Source: Paralichthys olivaceus
Lineage: Eukaryota; Chordata; Actinopteri; Pleuronectiformes; Paralichthyidae
Length of the DNA: 64,000 nucleotides
Assembly (NCBI RefSeq): GCF_024713975.1
Contig: NC_091107.1
Coordinates: 17,909,501 to 17,973,500, forward strand
Direction: 5' to 3'
In this document: positions 24,770 through 38,753 of the stretch, one piece after another
Layout of the letters: each line of letters starts with the position of its first letter
Position numbering within the stretch: the stretch's first letter is position 1
Translations under genes and position numbers: made by a program
Notes under the pieces: model-generated
Databases searched by the model: none
The model's input: only the letters and a program-made list of their open reading frames with translations
What the model was told of the DNA's origin: nothing

Positions 24770-27700
24770 TTATCTGTACCCTGGGTGCTGGATGAGAGCA
24801 GTTCTGCCATCCCCAACCTCTGGACCTACCCTGCTCAGAGAAGGCCTGTGCATCTTGCCCATTAACCCTAGATTCTGATCGCGGAAATAGGGCGTCTGGA
24901 AGTCCCCACCCAAGTAATCTGCTGTTTGTATCAGAGTAGTCTGGGCAGAGGAAGAGGTGGAGGAGGAGCTCGCTCCTAGCCTGTAATGGGGAGCCCCAGG
25001 GGGTCCACAGTCTAGCGTGGTGCACCCCCCTGGGCCTGCACCATGGAATGGCATGGCTAAGTCCTGAGACCCGGAGCTGTCACTGTTGGGTGTGGGTAGG
25101 ATGCTGCTGTTCCAAATGTGAGACTGGAAGTAATGACCGTTAGTGTAGTGAGCCATGGGACCAGGCATGCAGTTGTTATTGACTGGGGGAGAGGGGGTGG
25201 GCCTCTCTACAGGAGGCTTCAGTGTGTAAGGCTGACCCACACACACCTCTGCGGGGTAGCCCATGCCCTTAAAATGGAAGGTGGGGTCTCTGGAAGGCTG
25301 CTTGCAGATGTGGGTCCCACCATTCTGAATGTGGGGTACATGAGCCATCTGGTGCGGATTCCAAGAGAGCATCTTCTGCTGCTGTGTGTTATGTTGTATC
25401 TGTTGTTGCTGCTGATTCTGTTGTGGATGCAGATGATGATGCAGTTGGTGCTGCTGCTTGAGATCAGTGTGGCTGGAAGGCAAGTGGTTCATAGCAGTCA
25501 TGCCAGGTGGAAGATGAGCTCCCATTGGGGCCGTGGCTTTTTCTTGAGGGCAAATTATGCAGTTGGGTGGGGGGAAGCCAGGGGTGCCAGGGTTGCTGTG
25601 CATCGAGACCCTGGAGCAGGCGCTGATAAGCAGGTTCCGACTAATAGGGCTGGGGTTGGCGATCTGGCCCTCGCACATGGAGGTTGCTCCTGCACCTTGG
25701 GCTCGAGCTTGGCAGAACTGGTTGATCTGATGCACAATGGTGCTCAGGTCGGCCTGGTGGCCCTGGTGCATCCCGGCAGCCATTGAGAGTGGAATGGTTG
25801 AGGTAGAGACTGTAACATTAGGGGGTGCATCGCCATCTGGCGGCTTTCTGCCCCCCTGCAGACAAAGTGGCGGCTGCTGCTGCTGAAGGTGCTGCTGCTG
25901 AAGCATGACAGTAGGGGGCCCCTGGGGATGGCCAAGGGCTGGGTGCTGAGACAGAGTCTGAAGTCTGGGTGGGCCCTGAGGGTGCTGGGCCATAGGGGGA
26001 GGGTGTCTGAGGCTCTGGGTGTGACCCTGGTGCTGAGGGAGGGGCATCTGTAGAGCCTGAGGTGGGTCCTGTGGTTGAAGGGTTAAGTTTTGATGTGTCA
26101 GGTGATGATTCTGCAAAGGTGGGTGGTGATTTAAAGTGCTGGTCGAAGCCACTTGGTAGGGTCCGGTGGGAGGGTTCATGATGACTTCAGGGTGTAAGCG
26201 CGCCCGGCTGCCGTCAAAATCTTTTAGGATGCCTTTGACTGTAGGCACCTTGATGATGGCAAGGAGGCCTGTCTTGGCACTGGCCTGAGACGAAGGGTAA
26301 GGGCTGTAGCGCTGGCCTGACGTATCCAGCCCGTTGACCGTGCGGCGCACGTGGTTTCGCTGGGGGACCTTGACGCTGTTTGGGAAGATCTTGATGGTGA
26401 GGGGGTGGTTGGCAACCTTCTTAGCATATGCATCCAATTCTGCAGGGGTTGGAAATGGAGTGGATCGCATCCTTTGTGTGGTGTCCCCTGTGGAAGAGGA
26501 CAGGACAGGTCAGAAAGCAGGAAGAGTCAGAAATGAAGAGATGAAGGCACAATGAGAGAAAGAGAGAACGATCCAGTTTGAAGTGCATATGGCACAAAGG
26601 AAGTTGTAATCTGAGCAGCTGAGAGGAACTTGATTTGGAAAGCGCTCTCATATTCCATACCTCACTGCTTTTCTCAAAAAAACCCTAACCGCTTTCATCT
26701 CTTGAGGCCAAAGAGAGAGATTTCCCATCCCATTCTCCCAGCTGAAATACTAAGATCAACACATCACCAGTTTAAAAATCCAATTTTGTGTTAGTGTCTG
26801 TGACTCTGAGGTCAGGAGCTCTTAGTGGCCTTAATTGACGCAGCATCCGGGCAAACAATAAGTATACCGGTGGAGGGGGTGCTGTGCTGCTTGCTACTGA
26901 CTCACAAAATAAACAAAGAGTGAGTGAGGCAGTGATAGTCCCCTGTGGCTGCTTTGGGGAGAAGAAAAGAAAGAGATAGACGTGGAGAGCAGAGCTCCAT
27001 GACAGCAGACAAGTAATCAGACACAGCAGCAGCGTCTCTGATCTGCGGGAACACCTCCCAGGTCTCAGCTCACAGACATTTGTTATACCTGCTAAGCACC
27101 GTGGTTAAATTTAACTATGTCAACGTGACAATGCGAACATGATTATGTGTTTGTGCATGTGTGAGCATCATTCAGGAGCCTGTTTAAAAGGGCTAATGTG
27201 TCAGTGTCATGTGTATAATGTACCTATTTTCAGTCAGGGTAGATGTTTGAACATGAAATCTGCTTGCTACCACTCATTTAACTATCACCATAAATGTGAG
27301 TAAATGGTCTGTATTTATTTAGAACTTTTCTAGTATTTCCACCCAAAGTGCTTTATAGTACAGTTTTTGGTATTCATCCATTCACACTCACATTCGTTTA
27401 GTGCATCTATGTGCAGCACTTCCTCTATCACACATTACTCAATTTGGGGCTCAGTATCTTGCCCAAGGACACTGGCACACGGAATGGGGGAGACTGGGAT
27501 CGAGCTGACGGCCCTCTGGCTAGTGGCTGACCCGCTTTATCCTCTGAGCCACAGCCACCCCAGAATGACAGGCGTGTCTCACTGCTTTCCTCCATCTCAC
27601 TGTCCTGATCATCTTAGCACCTCTAATCTCACCTGCTTCCACCACAGCTTTGACAGACACTAGCACAAGCGATCACTTGTTATTGAGATACATTTAATTT

Positions 27701-30700
27701 TGTTTTTAAAGAGGCATTTTAAGTTTGGATAAAATGGATGTCGACCTTACAGCTACTTCTCTTTGTTGTTGAGTAAGCAGTAACTGGAAATGTCTGAATT
27801 GCTGGCAATGGGCCGCGGTTTCATGTGGCCGTTATGCTCAGTCTCACAGAAGGGAGAGGCTTGAGGGATGAGGGACGGTGCTGTGAGCACTGACACAGTG
27901 GCACTGAGAGTTGTGCCAACTGGCTAATTAATTCCTGCTTTATTTGTGAACAGGAAACAATAGGCAGCGATGTGCTGAGCCGGTATGGGGCGGCACAAGG
28001 GGCTGCTGTGACTAAGTTCAGCCCGATGATGGCAGCCTCATTAATGCTGGGGTCTGGGCCAAGGGGCTGGAGCTCGACACCCGCCATCACTGGGGCCTAA
28101 TGTCTGTCACTGAATAAATGCCAGGGTAAGCAGATATAGATAAATGAACAGTTACACAAGCACCCAGACGTGCTGAGGATGGACTTCACCTGTCAGACAC
28201 AGTGATGATTAATGACCTTGTTGGGAATGACGCTCCACACAACGACACAGATGCAGGCAAAAACAAATACAAAGCTACTTTTGAGGGCATTGGTGGGGTA
28301 TACTTGCAACACAAAACATCCCATATTAGCAATAAAACTTCAGTTTGATAAATGCAACTTGTTTGCCATCAGTATTCAAGATACGCATATTTAGAGCTTG
28401 TAAAATTCTGGCAGAGGCTCTGCGGCTGTTGTCAAAACCTCATGTCAGTGTAGCTCAAGAAAAGGATCTGAGTAGGTGGGAAGAGAGTAACATCAGTTGT
28501 TGCAATGAATAAAACATATTTTATCATTTCATCAGATTGAGATCTTCCAGATGAAACCAGGAGTGTGAGCATGAATGAATGTAAAAGAACACATTAACTT
28601 TATACATAACATCGTCTGTCAGGCTTTGCTTTGTGTCAGAAGAGCTAGTTGGAGATATCAGGGTACATACTGTTAGGAAGGGTACATTAGGGTAATTAAT
28701 ACAACCATGCAAAATAATGTATTAAACAGGAACATATTGTAACAAAGAAGAGTTACTTTTTATTTCTGGAAAGGTTTCTAATTTAGGGTCAGACTTGAAT
28801 AATTTGATATTTTCTCCAACTGTTCACATGATAGATTTACCTCAGTATGACTGAAAATACCCTAATAATAAAGTAGATCAGGCTTTGTTTAGTAGAATCT
28901 GTAGACAAGATGAGATGGGACTGAGATGTACACCTTTAATATAATGACAAATGTATATAGATGATAATAATAATAAACTTTATTCACATAGCACAATATG
29001 CAACACAAACTGTTTTACATGAAATGATACAATGATAACAAGAACATTTAAATTGAATATAAATAACAGGTTAAGCTAAAATTGGATAAGATAAAACAGC
29101 CATCAGCTAAAATATTTAAAATTGATCAGTATAAGATCAAATAAAACAACCATTAGGTAAAATAGGCAATAGACTGTCAATAGAAGTTTTGTGGTGTAAT
29201 TAACAAAAGCAGCTTTTATTTTTGACATCAGGAACGATCAAAAGGTTTGAGTCAGAGGACCTCAGGGACTATTCAGGCACATATTTAGCCAAACAGGGCA
29301 AAGTCATTTGGTGATTTATAACCTAGTTAAGGAATTTTTAAATTAATTCTGAGACAGGCAACCAGTGGGGAGATTTTGAAATTGGAGTGAAGTGGGCTCT
29401 CTGGTTTTCGTTAAAACACGTGCTGCTGCATAGGTGTGTGTTTAGCCCTATGCTGTCATTTAAAGAAATTAAACTGGGTGCCATTTTAAAGTTAGAGATA
29501 ATAGCTTTCACTTAAATAAAGCATGAAAAACAGCAGCAGGCATGTGACTGGGAACAGTGTTATTTCTCTGCCACTGGCGTTTCTATAATGAGTTTTATAC
29601 TGAAGTTGAGACTCGGGCGAACAGCTACGGAAGCAATGTCTATGTCTGGAAACTGACCAAACCATTAAATTGGAAAAGGGATTATACATTGTTAACAAAG
29701 TTGACTTTTTTTTTCAAGGCTGAAAAAGCAAATCAGAAAGAACAGAGCTGCTGTAAAATGTGTAATGAAATTGGTAAATAGAGTAGTTTCTCCCTAAGAG
29801 TGGATAAAAATCGACCTCTTGCTGTTTACATCTGTTCATGAGTCCTGGCAGCTGTTACATGTTCTGGTAAGAGAGTGTAGCTTATTAGCATTTCAACCTT
29901 AACCTGAAACCTGGATTATCTGAAGAGCTTACAGCATCAGGGGAGGGTTAATGAGGATATGAGTGAAGTTTGTAGGTGGCTGCTGGTGGGTAGGAGCATA
30001 TCATCTCTCAGATCTCACAGCTAAGAACGTTCCCAGGGCGGGGAATGGGGGGAAAGAGGCTAGCCTGGCCATGTGTTAATTAACCTGCTGCTAGCTAGCT
30101 AGCTAGAACACAAGTGCACAGTCAGCAGGCACTAATTAGCGTTTCTTTTATTCAAACTACTGCTTTCATTGAACAAGTTTTAAGCAGCAGGGGGTCGCGG
30201 GGTCATGCTGCTGTAAACTGCAATTTTCACATAAGAGCAGGAAATTAGGTCTGAAGCTTCGGTGTCAAATTAGACATGTGAATTTTGGTTTCTTTCATGA
30301 ACAAACCTTCTCACTTTCTCTTTTTTTTGGCAGACTTTTGAACAGAGCAGCCCAGCGTAGCAAGACCTTTGGAAAATATATGAGGCGAGAGAGAAAAGAT
30401 GGTTTTTCTTTTGATCTCAGTAGGGACTGAGATGTGAAAACCAGCCAAGTGGTCCAGCTGTACTCACTGTTTGTTCTGCCTGTAAGAACTGAGGACTGAG
30501 GGCCACTTCCTGGTACTTGAGTCATCCTGCCTGGAGGATGAACTGTTTTCTTCCTGACCCACTGTCTCTTTCAGCATACCTGCTCCGCTCCTCGGACGGC
30601 CTTTCCATTTCACAGCCACGTCTGTTCGCAGTCCCTCCCTGATGATAAATAGAGCAGCTGCTCTGGCCTTGCCTCTGACAGCAACCTGCGAGCTCATAAC

Positions 30701-32740
30701 TTTAAATGACTGTGCTATGCAAAGGCTCACCCGCAGGAAAGGATAGAGGTCAAGGATAAGTGAATGGGAATACAAATCGAAGCTAATTATGTAAACTCTC
30801 CAGCATAACTAAAGTGTGCAGAGCATTGACTGAAGATTCCATGTGACAACTAGTCTAGGAATTTCACCTAAATGCAGTCAAGCACATCTCTTATGGATTT
30901 AAACAGTGGGATTATTTTTTTCCGTGCTGGGTAAATGATGGGGCTCTGGAGAGACGATGAGTTCCGTGGACAGCTAGGAGCTATACGGCAGTGTTACTCA
31001 AGGGTTGAGGCTTGGTTCTGGCTGCGTGGCGGCGCAGAGGGAACTAATGCCTCAAAACATGACAGCTGCACAACCTGCAGACATGCAGAGGTGATCTACT
31101 GGGGCTGGATAGCAAGGCAGCAGGGGCAGCAACCTGAGAGTCTGTACTGAGACACTCTGATAAAAATGATTTAGTCTGAATGAACATGATTTAATCTAAA
31201 TAAAACACAGATCTGTGGCTTTTGATGGAACATCGTGTCTGGTCATAGTACTTTGAAGAGCAGATGAAAGGGGAAAGCATTATGAAAGAATAATGAGGAA
31301 AAAAAGACAGATTGAAATTACACTTCTAGGAACAGCCGTGCTTCGGAAGCACACACTCCATCACCAAAATAGATTACAGTGTTGGGCAGAACAACAAATT
31401 GAGCTCCAGTTGCACTTTGTGGTCTGATGTGTCTTCTTAGTGTGTCACATAAAGGAAGAGCAGAGATCCAGTCTGATGGCTGCACCATGTCACAAGCCTG
31501 CCTGAGTGAGGCAACAGACGCTGGCACTTAACAGACTCCCTCACACTCACTGATCTCCTGGGGGTTGGCTGATTACTGTGATTCTGAAATTACAGTCTTG
31601 ATGAGCTGGAGCAGTTTACAAAAAAATGCTGCAGAAATGGAGTTTCTACTCGGAGAGAAACAGACAGGAGGAAAAGAAGACGTAGATATCTTTTATGATA
31701 GAACATATAAAGACGACCATTTGGATGAGCCATAATCAATGTCTGGAAAGTAAAAAGCTTGCTGGTATAATATAAAAGTATGTTTATGTGCAGGTATCAA
31801 TGGATACATATGAACCCATCATTACAAAACTGTAGGAATACATTAATTTGTGTTTTAATATATTTAAAAAAAGGAGTAGATTACCATTTTCACACTAAAA
31901 CAATGACATTTTAGTTTAAATGTGTTTAGGCTGGACAGGTAGAACACAAAGGCAGCAAAACTGACTTAGTTATCATTCCCATTAATCAACTTGTCATTCA
32001 TTAATGTCCTCCAGAGCCAATTAGTCTTAGCTCTCACTATTGATTGCTGACTCTAACTCTCCACTTGTCCTGCTGCACCCTTACACCCTAAAGAGTCCGA
32101 GTTTGGCAGGAGCTGAGTTGTAAAATTTAAACACATTGAATTAACTGGGCCAGCGCTGACTGGTCTGCTGTTAAACCAGGGCAGCAGATTGCATCTTAAA
32201 ACTCACTCACATTACAAGATCATCAGGGCAAAACCACTCAGCCGCAATCTGTCTGCAAGTCTGACTCTTCCTGATGGTGAAAAGTAACTGAGAAGCTCAG
32301 ATCTGACACTTGAGTGCTGCGATAGTGTTGTAGCAGGCACACAGGCCCACACTCTTGTGGCAGACAGATATTTAGGGGCGATAAGGGAGGGAGGGAGCAA
32401 GTTCACTGTTAATCAGTAAATTAATGGCGCTATTCATCCTAATTTTCCTTGAAGACACATATATGGTCCTGGAGCATGAAAATGTTCTTTCAACCTTTCT
32501 GGTTTTAACACATAACTGTAGAGGACAACTGGGCCAGGGCTGGCATGGGGATATGACTAGGGCGGCAGCAGGATTGTAACAGCTTGGTTTATTGTGTGGG
32601 ATGGTGGTATTAGTTAAAAGACTATGCATTGTGTGTGTGTTTCGAGATCAGTACTTACATTTCTGAAGTCCAGTGTTCATCTGCGTGTGGGGGAGAAGCT
32701 GGAGGGGGAGATCACCTGGCACCGGCAGACAGGCCAGCAT
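24770..32740 (-). CDS. fam222b: FAM222B family protein, two coding exons
   Basis: Coding segments on the minus strand are 32740-32659 and 26487-24770, joined through a 6.2 kb phase-1 intron (donor GTAAGTAC, acceptor TTCCACAG). The product is 599 residues (human 562); the molecular function is unknown. The first exon gives MLACLPVPGDL and ends HTQMNTGLQK; the split codon makes W28, then DTTQRMRS, almost the human sequence. Then follow the conserved PTPAELDAYAKKVANHPL, IKIFPNSVKVPQ and LKDFDGSRARL, a long His/Gln/Pro-rich low-complexity middle with an HHHLHPQQNQQQQQ tract, PPNVTVSTSTIPLSMA, VHQINQFCQ, NPSPISRNLL, PTPSPPVN, PTPNSDSSGSQDLAMPFHG and the C-terminal IQHPGYR. An in-frame TAG lies 15 bases before the start ATG, supporting it; M34 is a possible second start. 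The 222-codon frame on the opposite strand inside this exon is a shadow. It converges with trpv1. Confidence 0.95.
27300..27565 (+). repeat. Fish interspersed repeat, family C
   Basis: Diagnostic phrases are 'tctgtatttatttagaactt', 'ccattcacactcacattcg', 'cagtatcttgcccaaggaca', 'gggatcgagctgacggccct' and 'ctctgagccacagccacccc'. In this order they match a very common teleost repeat. It looks complete but diverged. Confidence 0.8.
28950..29490 (+). repeat. Fish interspersed repeat, family D, degraded
   Basis: Starts with 'aataataaactttattcaca' and 'tagcacaatatgcaacac', and later shows 'aaagtcatttggtgattta', 'gacaggcaaccagtggggag' and 'ggagtgaagtgggctctctg', parts of a common teleost repeat. 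The interior is badly diverged. Confidence 0.65.
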
Positions 32741-32786
32741 TTCACACAGACACTAATGCAACATGGGACATACACTTCTCCTCACA
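32659..32786 (-). other. fam222b: fam222b start exon
   Basis: This 128-base exon carries 46 bases of 5' UTR and the first 82 coding bases. The acceptor reads pyrimidine tract, CTGCAG/TGTGAGGAG at 32787/32786; the donor is GAAAT/GTAAGTAC at 32659/32658. It is too short for simple ORF finding and is identified by matching the first 27 residues of human FAM222B. Confidence 0.9.
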
Positions 32787-32787
32787 C

Positions 32788-32821
32788 TGCAGAGAGAGAA
32801 AGAAAGAGAGAGAGAGAGATG
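32788..32821. repeat. (GA)n microsatellite forming a splice polypyrimidine tract
   Basis: The plus strand shows AGAGAGAGAAAGAAAGAGAG and further AG units. Read on the minus strand it is an almost pure CT tract directly before the CTGCAG acceptor of the fam222b start exon, so the repeat doubles as its polypyrimidine tract. Confidence 0.9.
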
Positions 32822-34938
32822 GGGGGGTTTCAGTAGTCAGACATAACTGTGAGGCAGCACATGGTGCGTAGCGATACAGCGGCCGGGTCCAGACTAATAG
32901 AACTCTGAGGTCGATCCCTGGAGGCGCAGGGCTGAGGGAGACACAGTTACCTTTCAATTAGAAACTGATTCACACCTGGAGCATCAGGTAAGGTGACATT
33001 TGATGCCAATAACAACTTCAATTAAACATCAAACAGCTGAAGTAAAACGGGCAGACTGGGCCTCAGGGGCTCGCAGCTTCAAATCGACTCGAGTCCTTCC
33101 TCCTCCTTTCTCCACATGTTAGTCAGCTAGCTGGGGCCCGCTACCTGCGCTTTACCCCTCCATCTCCACCAGACCATGGCAGAGGAAATTAATGACTCCT
33201 GTACACTTGAAAAGAACACACTCATGATGCCTGCAGCTGACAAGTTAGTGGGGCTCTGATCGATACTGCAGTCCTCTAGGCCTCATAGAGGCCTTTATTT
33301 TGGGGACATCACACAATGGATTCGGCTCCGGATGTGGAGAAAAGAAATGAATAAACAGGATTACAGCTCCAATAAATGCCTGCCACTACTGTGCAATAAC
33401 CTGATGTAATAGAGAGGGAGAAAACGTTAGCCATGCTCCACTTGGCTTACTGCTGTATTCAAAACACCACAGATGCTTGCTTAATCAGCACTGAAGAACA
33501 GTCAGGAAGCAAATTAAGTCTACAGAGTCCGCACCCTCCCCTTTTGCTGTGTGGCATTAGAAGAGGGCGGCAAGTGTGCGCAGACAAACAGTGTCTATGA
33601 GAGAGGCAATTACCCACAAAACAACCTTGGCATGCCTGTCTGCCGCAGGGTGATGGCTTAAAAGTGTCTTCCCCCCCTGCAGGGAGAGGAGAAAAGTGGA
33701 GGAAAGAGTGACAAAGCGAGAGAGAAAGGTGGAAAGAAAGAAAGACGGGTGGCAGGTTTGGGGTGGTGGGGTGCCTGAACTTGCTTTAAAAAGCAGGAGC
33801 TCAAAAAGGTCAGGATGACAGCTCATTTAAATCCTCCCAGTGAGAGGAGGGGAAAAAACAAGCCTTAATGAAGCTGCCAGTTTTACACAGATACCTGAGG
33901 GGGTTGCACCTTGGGGTGCTGCAGGGCCATGGCAGCAGGGGGAAGGAAGGGAGAAAGGGCTAGAGAGAAAGCGGGGGAGGCAGGTGGGTGGTGGAGCTGC
34001 AGTCTTGAGACAGGATTTTTGGGGGTGTTTGTGCTGTTGATGCTGCATCACCCTTTCCTGTTGCCCAGCCTCCCACTCCTCTCATCCTTCTCCCTCTCCC
34101 CTGCTTTCTGATTTACAGCCTGGACCGCCATATGGCAGCAATCCCTGCCCTCGATTCAGCTTGTCACCATGCATTAACTTTAATTGGCCTGATATGTTAT
34201 TCTTTTCCCTCGGCCTTGGAAGGATTTTAGGTACATAGCGCCTTGATGTCAGCAGGCAAGATTTCCAGCCCTCTCTCATTTATCAGGTTGCCAAGATTTC
34301 ACAAAAAGATAACAGCAATCTCTTTGACAACAAGCAGGTTTGGGATAGAGGAAAGTTAAATATCAAATACAACAGAGTCTTTCAAAGGGAACAGAGAGGC
34401 AGGAGAATGAAATGATGTGGGAACAACAGGAAAAAAAAACAGCAGCAAAAACTGTCAGTTCATTTGTTATAAGAACACACACATCACCACACTACAGGCA
34501 AAAAACAGCCAACAGGACATCAGCCCACCCCCTTCCTGCCTCCCCCACAGCGTCCCTGAATGTCAGAAAACTGTGCAGTGGGGAGTGCAGCGGCAAAGGT
34601 CAGCCTATGGTAATGCCCCAGATGACACTCTGCTTTACAGCGGTGAGCAGGAGGAGATGAAGCCCGACAGACAGAGGCCTGACGTCTACTGACTGGCTTA
34701 TCAGCACCACTGCTACAGCAACTTCAAATACACATCACACGCCAAACTCTGGCACTTTCTACAAAGGCAAACACCCCCACACAGGATTTTTTTGCAACAC
34801 ATTACACTATTTGTATCAGGCGCAGGAGGACTACACCTGATAGAGTGTACAGGCCCAGACAGAGACTGTGCCGAGTTCTATTATCGTCCGACCACCAGGC
34901 AGGAGGTTTAGCCTAGTCTGGACATGAGCTTGACCCCC

Positions 34939-34968
34939 CATCCATCCATCCATCCATCCATCCATCCT
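34939..34968. repeat. (CCAT)n microsatellite
   Basis: Seven near-perfect CCAT units followed by one CCTT variant, in the fam222b first intron. Confidence 0.9.
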
Positions 34969-37900
34969 TCCATGTAGGTGTCTACCCCCAGTGGCTTAGT
35001 AGCCTTTGTGTTACAGAGACACAGCCCCTCCTGTCCTGAGTGGAAACAAAGTTGAGTCTGTGGCAGCCCGGCCGAGCCAGCTGGGCAGGCTTGTGAAGCA
35101 GGGATTGGCCTGGTGGAGTTTAGCCAGGCGTCTCACACTATCAGCCCCATGCAGACAGACACCACGGGGTTCTCAGAGTATTAGGGGGCCCCCGTGACTC
35201 GGCAAGTCTCCACCAGCTACCGATAGAGCCGCAATAAAAGTGTGCAAATAACTGTGTTGGCTTTCATTATAGACAAATAAAGGCGGGCGGACAAAGCAGG
35301 ACTTGAGGAAGTGATGCACATGGCTTGTGTCATGTGTCAAATTGCTCCCATAAAAGCCTACCTATATTTTCTTTTCATTCCACAGTGATGAAGGAGAGAA
35401 ATAGCCATCTGAAAGTGTGCAAAAAAAAAAAAAGGAAGAGGATTGATTGAAGCCATTTTGGAAATTAGACCAGCTGACTGTGCAGCATCTTTTGTTCAAT
35501 GTCCACTTCATCAGCTATGATCTGCATTTGTTAGAAATTTGGGAATAGCATCAGGCTAACTGCATAGGAAATCATCTATTAAAATATCCACCAGCGGTAA
35601 TACATGTGGAAAAGCGAGAATTGTGTACTAAAAATAAGCTAATTAGAAGGAGACGGGTACAATGATATTAGTGGAGACAAACTATAAAGGAAAAAAAAAC
35701 AAGGTAAGAAAGTATGTTTTGCGTGTTGCCTGAATATTGAGCCTTTTCTATACCAATTAAAAGCAAAGCAATTAGGAGAACCAAGTCACCATGTTGTACA
35801 TGGCTTGTGCTAACGGCTGAAGAAGAGGAGAGAGGAGAGGAGAAAGCAGGCTGCTGTTATTTTAATTGCATGTTTACCCCCAGGTTATGGGTCTGAAATA
35901 GAGCCAAGAAAAAATGTTGCAGTGAAAATTCAATGCAACTTCACTGTGTTGATTCTCTCAGGGACATAGAGAGTGAAATTACTTTTCTTTGCAAGCACAG
36001 TCTCTGAATAGGAGGTAAAGAAAGAAAAGGAGCAGGAAGAAGAGAACAGCTTTTTACCCTTGAATACCAAGCCAAGGCATTCTGTCAAAAGAAAGGGGAA
36101 AAAAGCTTTGGCTCTTGAGCATGTTAGAAAGAAATAACACTTTGGTATGGTTTTCATTAGTCCATCAGGCTTTACCAACAGCAGAGGTAGAAAAGGATTT
36201 TCTGCTGCGAGCAGAGGGACACGAGCATGTTAAGCTATGACAGGCTGGTTCACAGGCTCACACAATGGATCCTGATGATTCCAGCACATCCCGAGGCGTT
36301 TGGGACAGGCCGTTTGCTTTTCCAGTCAGCAGAGATCGTCAGCCCGGAGTGTTATCTTACACATGAAGAGAAAGGGCGATAGAGGGGGAGATGGCCATGA
36401 TAAGTCTGTAAAATAGTGGTTTCCAAGTTGCGAGACAGAGTGTGTCAGGGATAAAACTGTCAAACAAGGAACCTGCAGCCGAAGTGTGGGAGAGGGAGAC
36501 AGCTACTTGAAACTACTCTTTCTTTGAGGGAGAGCGCGGTCTGCAAAAGAACTGTGAGGCTGTATGAACACTCAGTAACAGATAAAAAAGTGACAGTTCC
36601 CTCAGGTGACACGGTGGATATGGAGTGAAGAGAGATGGCATGCCCCAAGAATAATGCATAGTCCACAGCTGGGTTGGATAAATCACACAGAATGTTCCTT
36701 AAACAGTGAGAACACAGGCTCTTAGAGCAGATTTGTAGCACAAAACTAAGAAGGAATCTCCCTTTGAAAGTATGAGGCCTCTTCTTATCAGACTGACCTC
36801 ATTCCACCTCTCTTGTCTTTACATCAGCGGTTTGGAGGCCTGTGGCCCGCCCTCTTGGATGAATTCCATGGCTGCTTACAGTGGAGAAGATGACAGTAAT
36901 GGTGGCGAGATGAGAGGATGAGAAGATATCAGGCAGTGAGTGTCCCGGCCAGGCCTGGCTATCTCTGCCAGAGCTTTGTCATGCTCATTACTCGTCCACC
37001 ACGTCAGCGCTTTGAGGACAGCGATCCAAGGGCCATTCTTCAACTCAGGGTCAGTTTCACTAACAGCCACTTAAGCCCACTGGGCTTCCCAAAGAGCCCT
37101 ACAAATGTGTAAGGTAGAACTAAGTGTGCTCAGTCATGTAAAGCCTGGCCAAGGTCAGGCGGGCAGACAGAAAGTGCTGGCAGCACCGCATGGCGTGGCG
37201 TCATGAATGCCAAAATGCCAGGGCCCCTGGCTGTGCCGTTTGACAGACATGTTTACACCTGATAGAAAATGCAGGGGCGATGGCCTGCCAAAACAGAGGG
37301 GATCCAAAGTGAGGGGCGCCAGCCTTGTTATTTATTTATCTGCTGAAAATGCATCCAGTGCAGCAAGACGCTGTGCATGCCTCAGTGAGGAAAAAAACAG
37401 CCTCATCTCACATATGACACTCTCGAAACACTTGACAGAGATAGAAAAAAGATATGACATGAAGTGAAAGGAAAGAGCAAAGATCCCAGAGAGGAGCTCT
37501 AGAGACAGGATTGGATTTACTCACAATCTCACACTAATTAACGATTGGCACATAAAATGAGTCAAATTTATCAGAGGCTGCGCTGAAATCATCCATGACA
37601 ACGATTAGAGGCTGGGCCTGTTCTTAATTAACACTGCAGGTAAAAAAGGCTGAAAGTAGAAGCACATGTCAAGAAGACACAGCCATGCTAGAGACGCTAT
37701 AGTACAAATGACATCAGCAAGCTAACATGTTCGAAACAACAATGCTAACAAGTATCCACTAAGGGATCAACACAGTTGTTACACTTCATCCTGAGGTAAA
37801 CAAATTATTTTTAAACTTTTTTATGGCAATCCATTAAACCAACGATGTGAACCTCATGCTACATGAAAAGTCTGGGGATCACCCAAATCATCTGAAAACA

Positions 37901-38753
37901 TCATATGGGAGTCATCAATATTGTGTCTATCCAACCATTACATTTTGAAATAGTTTACTGGATAATATATGTACAAACTGGTTGAGATATTTCAGCCTGA
38001 ACCGAAGTGGTTGACCATTAGTTAACCCACCACTTTGAACCAGAAGAATAACATTTCCATCCCTCTATGCCCACACTACACAAGCCTGGTGCTTTTGATG
38101 ACACCAGCAGATAAACTCTTGAGAAGCACAGGAATGCAGGTAAGCACCAGAGAAAAGACTCTTTATCTTCTGGAGTAACTCGAGCCACCACAGAAACAGC
38201 ACTCATACATATGAGATCAAAACTGCTGCTTTCATCTGCTCAACGGTGCCACCATCTCTGTGTTATCGTCACATATCCCCCAAATAACACCAGACAACAA
38301 TGTGCTGAGTCACATTATGCTGTGTCAAATACCAGACTCTGGGGTTTGTTACAGGACTAGAATGGCACTAGACCGACACAGATACACAAACAGATACTAA
38401 ACCGATACTGCAAACTATGTGTGTGTCCATCAGACTCAAGGTATCTGTTTTTTCACGTCACTTGTGTGAAAGCTCGATTATACAAATCGCAAAAAGGTGT
38501 GGTGAAATCTGAACAAACAGATGAGCTTATATTGAACTGATCTGATGCAAAGATATTCAAGGTACAAAAATATATGTACTCAAAATTTTTTCTGAACAAC
38601 ATTTCCTGCTCTTTAGGGCTGTGTACTTGGCTGCGACACTTTTTACCCCTGAGACTCCAAAAGTGTTTTGTGGACTCAAACACTTTACCCACCCCTCCAT
38701 CGGCATAGCGATGAGTAGATAATGAGTGAATTTAGTTTTCAGTGAACTATCCC

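Larger units (their letters stand above)
26488..32658 (-). other. fam222b intron between coding exons
   Basis: 6.2 kb of non-coding sequence. It contains two fish repeats (27300-27565 and 28950-29490), a short (CTAG)n run near 30090-30107, and otherwise unremarkable AT-rich DNA. No open frame in it has recognisable similarity. Confidence 0.6.

Noticed and set aside
25118-25786. 222-codon plus-strand open frame
   Set aside because: It is antisense to the strongly conserved fam222b coding exon and has no homology; low stop frequency here comes from the GC-rich coding strand.
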